From NCBI GenBank assembly GCA_905250115.1, contig CAJNOI010000317.1, forward strand, positions 1-64,000: a stretch of DNA of 64,000 bases, in the 5' to 3' direction. A model generated the notes under the pieces. It was given only the letters and a program-made list of their open reading frames with translations, did not search any database and was not told where the DNA came from. The DNA is from Adineta steineri. Lineage: Eukaryota; Rotifera; Eurotatoria; Adinetida; Adinetidae. This document shows, in pieces, positions 45,991 through 57,500 of this stretch (position 1 is the first letter of the stretch; the number at the start of each line of letters is the position of its first letter). The position numbers were made by a program, and so were the translations under genes.

Positions 45991-48494
45991 TTAAAATATA
46001 TTTAATAATTCAAAATGTTTATCTATGGAAGGTTTTTCATTATCAAAAAACATTTTATTTATTGATTGACATGGTAATAATTGAGAAAATTTTTTATATT
46101 GTTCAGTATGAATATGTTTATATGGATTCATTGAATTTATTTGAAATGGTGTAACATAAATTTCTACTTCGATTTGAAAATGTGCAAAAGTTAATAGAAG
46201 ATTTTCATCTGTTGGCCAGATCATTGTTCGCTCTCCATTATTATGTCCACCATCAAGCCAAATAAATTTACGAATACGTGATACAAATTTTGATAGTTCA
46301 TTTTCGATTTTCATCATTCTTAAACTAGTTAATTCATGAAGAAGTTGATTCAATACTACACAACCTTTACTAAAACCAATTAAAGTAATATCAGATGAAG
46401 ATCTAAATAAAATTCAATTTAGAAAAAAATGAATAGTAAATAATTATCTAACATTGATGACTTTATAATTTGTTTATCAAGTTCTTGTAAATGATGAAGA
46501 CCAATTAGATTAGTTGTATCATATGAAATCGGATCACCATAATCAGTGGTTTTAGGTACAAAATTAGAAAATCTTGAAAAAATTCCATCTTTCATTTCAT
46601 TTGGTCGCACAATAACAATTGAAGTATCTGGAAAACGTCGAGAAAGAATTTCGCCAGTTGATACTAAATTCCAACGTTGATATTGTCGATTTTCTCTAGA
46701 TAAAGTCATCTGTTCAGGTAAATCCTAAATATAGAACAAAAAAGAAAGATTTATTTTCAAATCACTAATTACTTAATTGAATTCATACGGGAATAAACTT
46801 GATGAAACAAAACTCTATTTCCGACTTACGGAAGTCTAACTAAAGCATGCAATGTACTTATCAAAACGATAAAAAAAGACAATTTCTTTCACATTCATAT
46901 AGCAAAGTTGTTCGTTATTATATATACAAATTCAGTTTTTGTACTAATAGAGTATGTATTATAATTATAATCTACATGTTGTTTTGCTTTTGACATATTC
47001 CATAAAGCTTTAATTATATTTTGTCTAAGGATATAACTATAATATATCCTATAATGCTCTTTATAAAGAGCATCTCATTAATTCAAGATCATGATAACAA
47101 TTAATTTATATATATAGCAAGTATGATCTTCATCGAACTATATCTATACAGAGATTTGTTCTCTTGATCCTAAAATGGCGTTTTTAATGATATATTATGA
47201 CTTTTTTATACTAGTCGTATAAACATAAGAAACTAAAACATAAGCGAAAGTCACTAACTACATTCTGTATGTAATATCTGTGATATAGGATGGTATCTTC
47301 TAACCATGTCGAAGATTTAATAGCATGCATTTATAGTGTGTAACGTAATATGATTATATAAATGGATATGTCATTCTCCAGATTTCGTCTTTAATAGATA
47401 TTATCAGTTTTGTCATTATTTAATTAATACATCAAATCAATTATTGACATAAATAGTTTAGACATAGATCGAAAGAAAATCTGGTGTTCTAGATGCTTTT
47501 TGTTGTGTTGCGATTGTTACGTTTGAAAGCATTTTCAATTATATGCCAATGAAGAAATTCGAGTACTGTACTAAATAATATAATAGAGAAAAAAAGAGAA
47601 CGGCATGAAATATGTCATCACAAAAAAAATGTAACTAGATAAAAATACAAATTACATGAGAATATAATATCGATATGTTTATAGTAAAAAATACAAGCGT
47701 TTAGCTTTCGCAAGATCTACTAATGAAATATATGTAAACGTATAGAACTAATGCTTTTCTCAATATTTCTTCTGATATATAATAAACTAAACAGATGTTA
47801 GACTTCAAAGCGTTTTGTTTATTGATTTTATAGTAAATCTCGGTGAAAAAAATATGTCCGGATACAATGTCAACAGGTTTGAATTAGTTCCACAAGCTTC
47901 TAGTAATCTCTTTTATAAGTATGTGGACATATAATATTTTTCTAGGCTTATGAGTGAAAGAAGATCTTGTATTTTATTCATAAATAATTAATACTTGTTG
48001 AAAATATTCTCAATAGCCTTTGGTAAAATAATAAATACTACATGCAAAACAAAATATACATAATATTTTTGTTGCTATTAAAAACTTCTCCAAATAGGAT
48101 GTGCTTTGTTTTTAATTACCAACAAATGGATACGATTAACAGACTTCTTATATTTACATGAGTATTATTAAGAAAAAACAACGACGTCAGATAATAATAT
48201 ATAGGTCGATAAAAATCCCTTTAAAGTTACCTGAATATCTCCACCAAAATAATAAACAATATTTTTTGTTGGTAGATTAGATGAATTTGGAAAAAATAAT
48301 ACATCATTTTTTCGATTTTCATAACCTGAAATTTTTTCGAAGAATTGATAATTATTGTTATTTGATGTTGTCATTGTAGTACTATATGGTAAACCAAAAA
48401 ACATAAAAAGTTTAAATAATGAACGATGATATCGTTGTATTATCATCTTGAAAAAGAAATAGCTTACGACAAAATTTATTCTTGAAAAAATCAA
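45991..48494 (-). CDS. C2orf69: C2orf69 (UPF0565) homologue, alpha/beta-hydrolase-like
   Basis: Three exons join in frame: 48494-48231, 46724-46453 and 46402-45991, giving about 315 residues. Recognisable family blocks are IVYYFGGDIQ, RFPDTSIVIVRP, the nucleophile-elbow-like LIGFSKGCVVLNQLLHEL, IWLDGGHNNG, VTPFQINSM and the terminal PSIDKHFELLNIF. The serine in GFSKG is the likely nucleophile of an alpha/beta-hydrolase fold. In humans the protein is linked to mitochondria and its loss causes a childhood inflammatory and neurological disease. The N-terminal hydrophobic/basic segment may act in targeting; a second possible start is the ATG at 48446. Intron 1 is 1,506 bases, while intron 2 is 50 bases and uses a GTTAGA donor. 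Confidence 0.9.
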
Positions 48495-49106
48495 TTCAAC
48501 AATAAACTAATCTGTAAAATAAACAAATACTTAGATAACATGAATTCAACTTGTCAAAAATCTGATCAAATCAAGTGTGCTCCAAATTTGGAGTTTACGG
48601 ATATCTAATTTTTCGCGAAAAACTCTACCTGAAAACTGTAATCATCTGTTTTTGATTGCTCTAATAGATACTCTAGACTGAGCTACAATTTGTCGAGAAA
48701 CTTGAAACTCCAAATTGAATAAGATTTCTGAAGGCTGAAAAGAAACATTTCTGTAGTTAGATATTCTTTATCAATACGTGCAATATATAAAAAACAATTT
48801 TTTTTCCATCATCGTTCACTTTATCTTGATGTATTCACTTTTTTTTTTTAATATAATCAATATATGTATATATATACACATAGAAAAAGAAACTTATTCG
48901 GATACAATATTTTTTCTTATGTATTATCTCTCGGAAGAAGAAGAAATGAACAACAAAAAAAAAAACCAAAATAAGTTTTTTCTGCTACACGCACAGACGC
49001 GTTACAAACAAACAAATAAACAAACGAACAAACACGGTGAGAAGAATATCTACTAAGTGCAAGAATAGATTCTGTTAAATATAAACAAAAAATAATATAG
49101 TAATAA
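48495..49106. other. Intergenic stretch with an inverted CTCCAAAT repeat
   Basis: CTCCAAATTTGGAG (48581-48594) is a perfect palindrome. ACTCCAAATTGAA recurs near 48708, bracketing about 130 bases that could be a small MITE. There are A-rich and CAAA-repeated tracts near 48950-49030. No gene is seen. Confidence 0.5.
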
Positions 49107-51657
49107 TTATCCGTTGAAACCAAATACATCAAAATCAGGTTTTTCATCATGTTCATCTAGAGAAGAAAAAAAAAGAAAGTAAAATGATATTGTTTTTGTT
49201 TTTCAAATATATCTACCTCGATTAATAATACATTTTCGTTTATGTGACAGACCATCATCATCATCATCATTTTCGATTTCATCAAATTTTCTTATAATAC
49301 CAAGTTGTTTTCTTCCAGCTGATGATATCGATTTAATTGTTGGTATTTGTTCAAAATCATCATCACCATCAATAATATCTTCAACAATAGGTGCTAAATC
49401 TTGTTCTTCTTCATCTAATCCTTGTTCATCATCTGTTATACCATCTTCAAGTTTTAATTGATTTGCATGCATTTCATTTTTAATATTTATATTTGCTTTT
49501 GGTTTTTCTTCAAGTTCATCATCAGCATAATCACGTACATCATCTTCATCTTCAATTTCATTTGTTTGATAATCTCGATTATCATACGAATCTTGTTTAG
49601 GTTCATGTACAGCATATGTATGTCGATCAAGTAAACGTGCTGATGTAAATTGTCGATGACATATTGGACAACGATAATCATCTTCTTGATGTTCTTCATC
49701 TTCTGCACCTGATGATACACCTATATAACGATGTTGTAAAGATGCTGCACGTCGTTGTGGACGACGATTAGTTGCTATTGGAGAATTCATTGCTGCTGAC
49801 AATGTCGCTGCTGTTGTTGTTGCTGTTGTTGGTGTTGCAGCATTTCGATGTGTACGTGTAACATGAGCACGTAAATCAGCACGTGCTGCAAACATCAAAC
49901 CACATTCACTACATTGAAATGGACGTGTACCACGATGTTTATTCATATGATCTTCGAGTTGTTGACTTGTATTCGCAGAAAATTCACAATGATTACATGA
50001 ATGAATTGTTTGACCTTTATGAGTTTTACCATGCATACGTAATGAATATCTTAAATAAAACAAAAACAGTTTATTTTATTAAATAATATAAGAGATAACA
50101 TACTTATCAGGAAAATCTTCGTCACATTTATTACATGATAAAGGTTCGGATTGACGAGCATGTTGTTTACCGATATGATAACGAAGGTCAGATTTTCTTG
50201 CCATTACAGATGGACAATATGAACAAGGAAACGATGGTTTTTCAGCTTGATGGGTTAACATATGTGCTTTTAAGCTAAAAGAAATTATACGTGATAATCA
50301 TATATTTTAATTAGGTAAATCTATTTGAATAAATCAAGACAATATCATTTTCTAACTTTGAAAATTTTTATAATATAATCAATAATCTTACCTATTGCTT
50401 TGCGTAAAACGAAAATTACAAATTGTACATTGATACGGACGCTCGCCTAGTAAATAAAGATCATTCGAAATTATTAAATTCTTAATTTTTTGATCTTACC
50501 AGTGTGTACACGTAAATGTCGTTTAAGTTTAAATGTATCTGGACTACAATATGAACAGTGTGGACATGCATACGGTTTTTCCTATATTTACATATAGATA
50601 ATATATTCTTTAATATTATTACAAATAAAAAACATACTCCAGTATGTGTACGAATATGCCGTCTTAATTTACTTAATTCAACAGTAGCATAACCACATTC
50701 TTCACATCGATGTGGTTTTTCTAGTGTATGTCTATAAAAAAATAGAGAACAATAATAATACTAAAAAGAAATAGTATTGCTTTTTATTACTTGTATCGAA
50801 CATGTCGGATAAGTTCTCCACTAGTTGTAAAAGAAAATGAACAGAATTTGCACTAGAAAAAACAAGATCTATTTAGATAATTTTAGTTTTAATGAAAGAT
50901 TTTTACTTGAAATGGTTTAACACCTAAATGTGTATTCACATGATTAGTTAATTGAATAGTTGTTTTAAATGATCGATCACAATAAGCACCTTAAGTAAAC
51001 GAAAAATAAATCAATTATTTATTTATTTATATTTATATTTACATACATTTATGTGGTCGTTCAGTTGAATGAGATTTAAGATGTCTTTGAAGTAGATATT
51101 TTTTTGTTGTTGTATAATTACTAAATTTAGAATAGATTTCAAAGATTCTTGAATGTAAATTTTATTATACCAGTATGAACACATTAGTTTTTCCATAGAT
51201 TTTCCTGTATCACTAACAGTACTATTACGTTGTGGTGTTTGTGTCGTTGTTTTTGTCCATTTCCTTGCCGTACCACTCATTTCTCTTTAATGAAAAAAGA
51301 AAAGGTTTATCAAATAACAAAAAAAAACTCTTTATTCTCTTACCCAAAATCATAAACAGAATCAATGGAACGATTGACAGGATTTGTTTTGAATTTTTTT
51401 GTTACATCTTCATCTCCTTCACTAACTTCTTCATCTTCCTCATCATCATTTTCAATATGTTCATTCCTTGCATCCCACTCTTCATCGTCATCATTTGATG
51501 ATCGATTTCGTCGTGGACGACCACGAGCTTTAGCTTTTTTTGGTTCAACTTTAATTATCGGTGCTTCGGAAGTATCAAATTCATGTTCATCATCATCATT
51601 CGTTGAATCAACAAATTTGACAGCTTTTGTTGATCGTGTGGATGTTCGAGTTGCCAT
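49107..51657 (-). CDS. CTCF: CTCF, 11-zinc-finger insulator protein
   Basis: About eleven exons with short introns run from ATG 51657-51655 to TAA 49109-49107. The N-terminal region is acidic, with a basic AT-hook-like GRPRR. Just before the fingers is SVYDFGE, matching the YDF motif with which vertebrate CTCF binds cohesin. Eleven C2H2 fingers follow in the CTCF order. Fingers 3-5 are closest to vertebrates ([40 protein letters not shown]), and finger 7 keeps ARKSDLRYH. Fingers 10 and 11 are separated by an insert of roughly 60 residues rich in Ala, Thr and acidic residues. The C-terminal tail is acidic and ends DVFGFNG. It binds DNA in the nucleus and shapes chromatin loops and insulators. 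Its presence marks the organism as bilaterian. The next gene starts 160 bases upstream on the same strand. Confidence 0.95.
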
Positions 51658-51817
51658 TATCGATATGCACAAAACAAATGGCAATATGTAAAAATACAAA
51701 AAAAAAGAAAGCTCTTTGTTCTTCTTCATATACTGGTAAGAGAATCAACAAATAGAATTTATTTTCAATAGATGGCGTTAGTTTATTTTTATTAAAATTT
51801 TTCAAAAATTTTTTCTT

Positions 51818-52409
51818 TTAACCCATTGTAGGATTAATAGGAATACCCATAGCAACAATAATCTCTAAAATATCTTTGTTATTCATAACTTCTTCATAAG
51901 TAAAACAATGATTAATAACAGTGATATAACCAGCACAACAAACAAGATTTGCTGCTGGACAAAGACGATCTTGATAGGCTAGGTATGTTTCAACACCATA
52001 TTGTAGTTCTGTCCAATAATTATCACACCATTTTGTGCAACTTGACCAGCCAAATAAACCACAGTCACTGTAACCGCATTTAGTACGTGAATGACGTTGA
52101 ACAGCATAAGTCGTTTGACGAGTTCTTGTTAATGCTTCAGTACCTGAAAGACAATTAGATGAATTATAATTCTATAGAAATAGAATAGAAGAAAGTACCA
52201 GGGTTAATATTACAACACCAATGTGTATTATCTTGTCGACCTGCAGTTGAATTTTGAGAAAGGGATTCGGAAATTTTTTGTTTGCCATCTTCACTCATAT
52301 GATCGATTAATTGTTGAAGAACATCAATGTCTGTTTTCTTGTCACAATAAACATTGCTCAATGATAATAGAACAATTACTACTGAGCAAAGGATCGTTAA
52401 GCAGTGCAT
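51818..52409 (-). CDS. Small secreted cysteine-rich protein
   Basis: Two exons, 52409-52199 and 52143-51818, join in frame to 178 residues. It starts with a clear signal peptide (MHCLTILCSVVIVLLSLSN, cleavage near VYC). The mature protein has a polar N-terminal part (DVLQQLIDHMSEDG, with one NST site) and a C-terminal Cys/Trp-rich part: WCCNINPG, KCGYSDCGLFGWSSCTKWC, RLCPAANLVCCAGY and HCFTYEE. About 13 cysteines suggest a disulphide-rich fold. I do not recognise the family. It probably acts outside the cell or in the secretory route. The stop codon is 160 bases from the start of CTCF, on the same strand. Confidence 0.8.
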
Positions 52410-53136
52410 GATTTTCCTTGTTGTATTTGGATGAAAACTTTTTTTGTATCACAGGATTCTATTGTCTATAACAGGTTTTATTATCGAAAAATCCAGATGC
52501 TAATTCTTCTCATACATATAATAAATGATAACAGACGACTATTTTTGTAATTTCAAATAATCCGATAATAAAGGAAAAAGAAATTTATTTATCATGATAT
52601 TATTGTTTTAAATCATAGATTAAAATATTTTGTTAAATCATGTGACGTCTAGATATATTAAAAATATTACAAAAGGTACTTTATTTGATTGTTTCCTTTT
52701 CAAATAAAATTATTTTTATTATTATTCTAAATTACACTCTGAGTCGAAAAAAAATATAGTCGTAAAAATTATCTGGATTAAATAAAGATTGGAATAATGA
52801 TAGTTCAATATTTAGATGTTCAGTTCTCATCACATTTATAGCTTGGTTCATGCTGAATCTCGTATGTCAAATAGGTTTTTGAACATGTATTCTTTTACAA
52901 CATCTTGTTTATTTCATTCAACACTATTACGAAATATCACGTAATAATAAATAGCTAGAAGTATTCAATAAAAATTATTTAAAAGATCTGCTTTTGATTA
53001 AATCCATTTTATTAATTCATTGTCATTGTATTTGATCGGTGTGTTATCTACAAATGTGTACAGATATTTTACGCAATCATATGTATAAGTCGATATATAG
53101 AATATTGGTGACATACTCATTGAAAAACTGTCATAC

Positions 53137-53196
53137 GGTGCGGGTGCTGGTGTGGATAAAGAAAAGATAAATCCATACCCACAGTCACATCCTCAA
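53137..53196. repeat. Decayed TGTGGG-type inverted repeat
   Basis: GGTGCGGGTGCTGGTGTGG pairs imperfectly with CCATACCCACAGTCACATCC. Borders have decayed, but TCCTCAAAA at the right recalls CCCTCAA. Confidence 0.6.
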
Positions 53197-53244
53197 AAAA
53201 AGCACATTTTTAAATCGGAATTTTGGAAAAATTATTAAAACCAT

Positions 53245-53328
53245 CTTGAGGGTGTGGGTGCGGGTGTAGGTGTAGATTTGAGCGAGTGTGGTCTTATATA
53301 TTATTCACACCCACACTCACACCGTCAA
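53245..53328. repeat. TGTGGG-type inverted repeat
   Basis: CTTGAGGGTGTGGGTGCGGG on the left, preceded by CCAT, pairs with CACACCCACACTCACACCG on the right. Spacer about 30 bases. It is the copy closest to the gene-dense zone. Confidence 0.75.
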
Positions 53329-54572
53329 TAAACTACTTTCATTAAACTCCAAAGATTGAATAAACCGATTTTCTTAACATATTCTTTTTCGGTGTTTTCC
53401 TTTCGACGTTTCTCTCTTTTGCTATTTTATAATCGATATTTTGCTTTTCGATATTTTCCTACTTTTACTTTCGACGTATTCTTTTTCGACGTTTTACTTT
53501 TCGACATTTCTCACCAAACCCGTTTAAGTATTCTATTCTTCATTATTTATTTTCCTTCTACATTAAATCTTCTATACATTAAAATAATTTGTTCGATTAG
53601 AGAAAAAAATAATAGGATTATTTGTTCATCTGCGATATATTCATGGAGAAAATTTTCTTGTTTTATCATTTTTGTATAAAACCAACAAAATCTAATATGC
53701 ACCATCTAAATATCAGAGGATTTTCTCTTCGATATTTTATCTAATTAAATCTTAGACTGTTTTTCGATCGATTATCGACATTGATATTTTCAAGAATCTT
53801 ATTAAAGACCTAAAGAAATCAACTTGAATCGAAATTAAATTATTAGTCAAAGAGAAGAAGATCACATTGTTTGAATTATCTTTGTGTATAAACAGATCTA
53901 TGTCAATATCCCACATGTAATATATTGCATGTTTGACTAAATTCCTACTGATCATTATTATTCGTCCAAAATAAACTGTTTACAACAAAGAATCAATTGA
54001 AAGATAGAATTATATCTATCAGATTTGAGCATTTTCAATAATAGAAACTTTAAGGGTGGGTGTAGGTGTCTTCTGTAATTTTAGTCATCCCGATATTCAT
54101 CCTTCTACTATTATATATGTTTTAAACTTTTTACTATCTCTGTAAATCCTATTATTAATAATAACGATCAATATTCTTCTAATAAATCAAATATGATGAC
54201 AAATATTTTGACTCGAAATTAGGATACACCACAGATCCGATCAAAGAGATTATGTAAAAGTATGTGAAGTATATGTGTTATTTTTTTATGGCAAGATAAT
54301 AATAAAAGATTAATCAATGGATATTGTAAACTTATAATGTAAAATAAAATATTGTCTTGATACTTTCACAATTTCTCTTCTATTATTTACTTCATTAAAA
54401 TACTTTTTCGATACAAAAGTTGATTATTGAAATTTTCTATAAAATTAGATATAATTTAATTCAAAGCTAATTTCATACATATTAAAGAAAAAGAAGAAAA
54501 TTGGTAAAAACACTTTCATGGTTATACATGTAAAATTATTTATTTTTTAATAATAAAGTAGTTGAATAACAC

Positions 54573-57500
54573 TTAGTGTACATTGTTTTGAGCATTTAAC
54601 ATTGTATAGTAAATTCCACCTTTTTGTACTAGTTCTGTATGAGTTCCACTTTCTACTATACGACCCATTTCAAGTACATATATTAAATCACATGAACGTA
54701 TTGTTGAAAGACGATGTGCAATAATAAGTGATGTTCGACTAGGATCTTCTGTTTGTGCTTGTTCAAGAGTTACTTGTACTATCTTTAATTACAAATGTTA
54801 ATAATATATATAAAAGAAAAATAAACTTACTTGTTCATTATATGGATCCATAGCACTTGTCGCTTCGTCTAATAATAATATTTTAGGTCGACGAATAAGA
54901 ACTCTAGCAATAGCAATACGTTGTTTTTCACCACCTGATAAAAAACTACCTTTGACTCCAACTTTCGTATCATAACCCTATATGAAAATATAAGATAATA
55001 TTAGAAAATAATTTAATATTAATCTAACTTGAGGTAATTGTTGAATAAATTGATGAATGTTAGCTTTAGTTGCAGCAAGAACAATCTCGTCCATTGATAT
55101 ATTTTCTAATCCATATGTTATATTTTCAGCAATTGTCAAATCAAATAAAACTGGTTCTTGACTAACAATACCCAAACGAGAACGAAGCCATTGAATATTT
55201 AATTTTCGAATATCAACACCATCAAGAAGCTTGTTTATATTAATATCGTTTGTATAAGTACTTGAATTATAGAAAGAAAAGAGATACTTACCAATTGTCC
55301 ATGTGTAACATCATAAAATCGTTCTAATAATTGGACTATGGTTGATTTTCCACATCCAGATGCACCTAAATCGATTATATTATATGATTAATAAATTAGA
55401 AAATATAACTTATTTGAACATACCAACAAGAGCTATACGTTGACCTGATTTAATAGATAATTGAAGTTTATTAAGAACAAGAACTGTTGGACGACTTGGA
55501 TAAACAAATTTAACTTGATTAAAGTCTGTTTCTCCACTAAAATTAGTCTAAACAAATCAAGATTAAAATCTACAATTGAAAGACAATAGCTTTTTTTCGT
55601 TTACTAATTCTTGTCCTTTATTAGATCCATTATCAATAGTTGGTATTCGATCAAATAGATCAAAAAATGCATGAGCAGCAGCAAATGATTTGCCAATACG
55701 TTCGGCTCTGAAATGATAAACAATAAAAACAAAAACAAAAAAACATAAATTCTATATCTTACAACATTCCAACCATTTTTAGTGCTTCTAATGCAAACAT
55801 TCCAAAAGCAGATATCCTATAAGAATAAAAAATAATAAAATTTAATTTATATATTATCAAAGTTATTGTTTTAGTTACATAACAACATCGCTCATGTCCA
55901 TTTCGTTTTTTTCAACAAGAACCAAAGCACGCCAATACAAAAGTCCCAAAGTTGCTGAGTCCATTGCCCAGTACAATCCAAATACTATTGAAAACATTGC
56001 CTCAGGCTTCCAAAACATTCTATACAAAAGAAAATTTATTGAAGATTGAACTGAATATCTGTGGAAAAAAGAGAGTTATATTCGATTTTATTAGTCCATT
56101 ATCAATATAGAAGAGCATGTTTTTTGACAAAATTAATCAAAATTATTAAGAATACTCAATGAAGCAACTACAGCATCAAAATTCACTCAAGTTTCGATTT
56201 TACTATTGTTTTCCCAGTTAGTTTTTACGACTTTTCATTACTATGCAAAAAAAGCTTTTTTTGAAAATATAAGTATACATTCTCATAGAATTTAAAGTTC
56301 TTAATCACTTTTCATCTTTTCATTTTGTCTTCAATTTTTGTCTCATGCAGTATGTAAATATAATGCAAGATGATGAATAATTTCTAGCTTTGTCAAAACA
56401 AACTATTACTAATTTTTCATAAAAAACTTCTTTCATAGTAATGAAGAATCTCAAAAAAATTAACTAAGGAAACGACGACAAAAAGACTAACATTAATACT
56501 TGATCAATCATATTCGTATATTGTCGTGAAACTTCATGTTCCATTGATAACTGTTTTACTGTGCGCATATTGGTAATAACTTCAACAGCAAGCTAAACAA
56601 GACAAAATACAAAATGAATATTTAATAATCATTTCATCAAATAATATATAATAACATAATTCTATTATACATTAAAAGATTATGAATAACAAGATGACTT
56701 TACCGTGCTAGCTTGAGAGTAAATGAGATCCGATTGTGTTTTTAACCATGAACTCAACCGTATTTGAATAATGCTGATGATCAACAGGAGAACGAAAGGA
56801 ATAGCTATGATTATTGTTAATTGCCAGTTGAAAAAAAGGCCAAGTACGAAGCCAAAAATAGACAAGGATAAAGTTTCGCAAATAACACCTAATCTTGTAC
56901 CAACCATGTCTTCAATAGCAGCTGCATTAGAGGAGAGGTGAGTACATATAGCACCAGAACCGTTTTCAGGTCGATCGAAATAAGCGACTTCTTGGCGAAG
57001 AAAACATGCGAAAGCTTTTGAACGAATGCGACTAACTAATTTCGCTCCTGCGACTCCAAAAGCCACAAACTATAAACGAACATGAAAAAACTCATTGATT
57101 TAGTTTAGAAATAATATGGTTACTTGAAAAAAATGAAGAACCAGAAAAAGAGCGCCAGTAATAAGAAATAAACCACTTGTAATCATCACTCGACGACGTA
57201 CATCATCGTATTTACAATCATTAAATTCCTAAATAAAAGATAAATTCGGCAGAAAAAGATACATCTTTCATCTTTTCCTGGAGTATTCATATGAATAAAA
57301 TTACTTACATTAATTATTTTTGCGAATAGAATCGAGAACACTGGTCCACGTAATCCACCAAGTAAGCATGCTAAACAACCAATCAAAATAAACATCCATT
57401 CAGGACTGTTCATCTTCATGAGTCTAAGAAAAACAGATTTTTCTCTTGCTGACGTCGAAGCTCTCTATTAATTTATACATTAATAATAATTTTTTTCAAG

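Larger units (their letters stand above)
52410..54572. other. Intergenic stretch with two TGTGGG-type repeats
   Basis: No gene is seen. It contains the inverted repeats at 53137-53196 and 53245-53328 and a solitary AAGGGTGGGTGTAGGTGTC word at 54053. A run of degenerate TTTTCGAC/TATTTTCC words lies at 53385-53515; the frame across it (53356-53679) reflects this composition and not a gene. Confidence 0.55.

Noticed and set aside
49487..49720. Met-rich 77-residue minus frame
   Set aside because: Shifted frame inside the CTCF zinc-finger exon.
51365..51691. 108-residue Ser-rich plus-strand frame
   Set aside because: It is the opposite strand of the acidic first exon of CTCF.
53356..53679. 107-residue open frame on the plus strand
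   Set aside because: It runs through degenerate TTTTCGAC words, is almost only Phe, Ser, Leu and Tyr, and has no domain; composition artefact.
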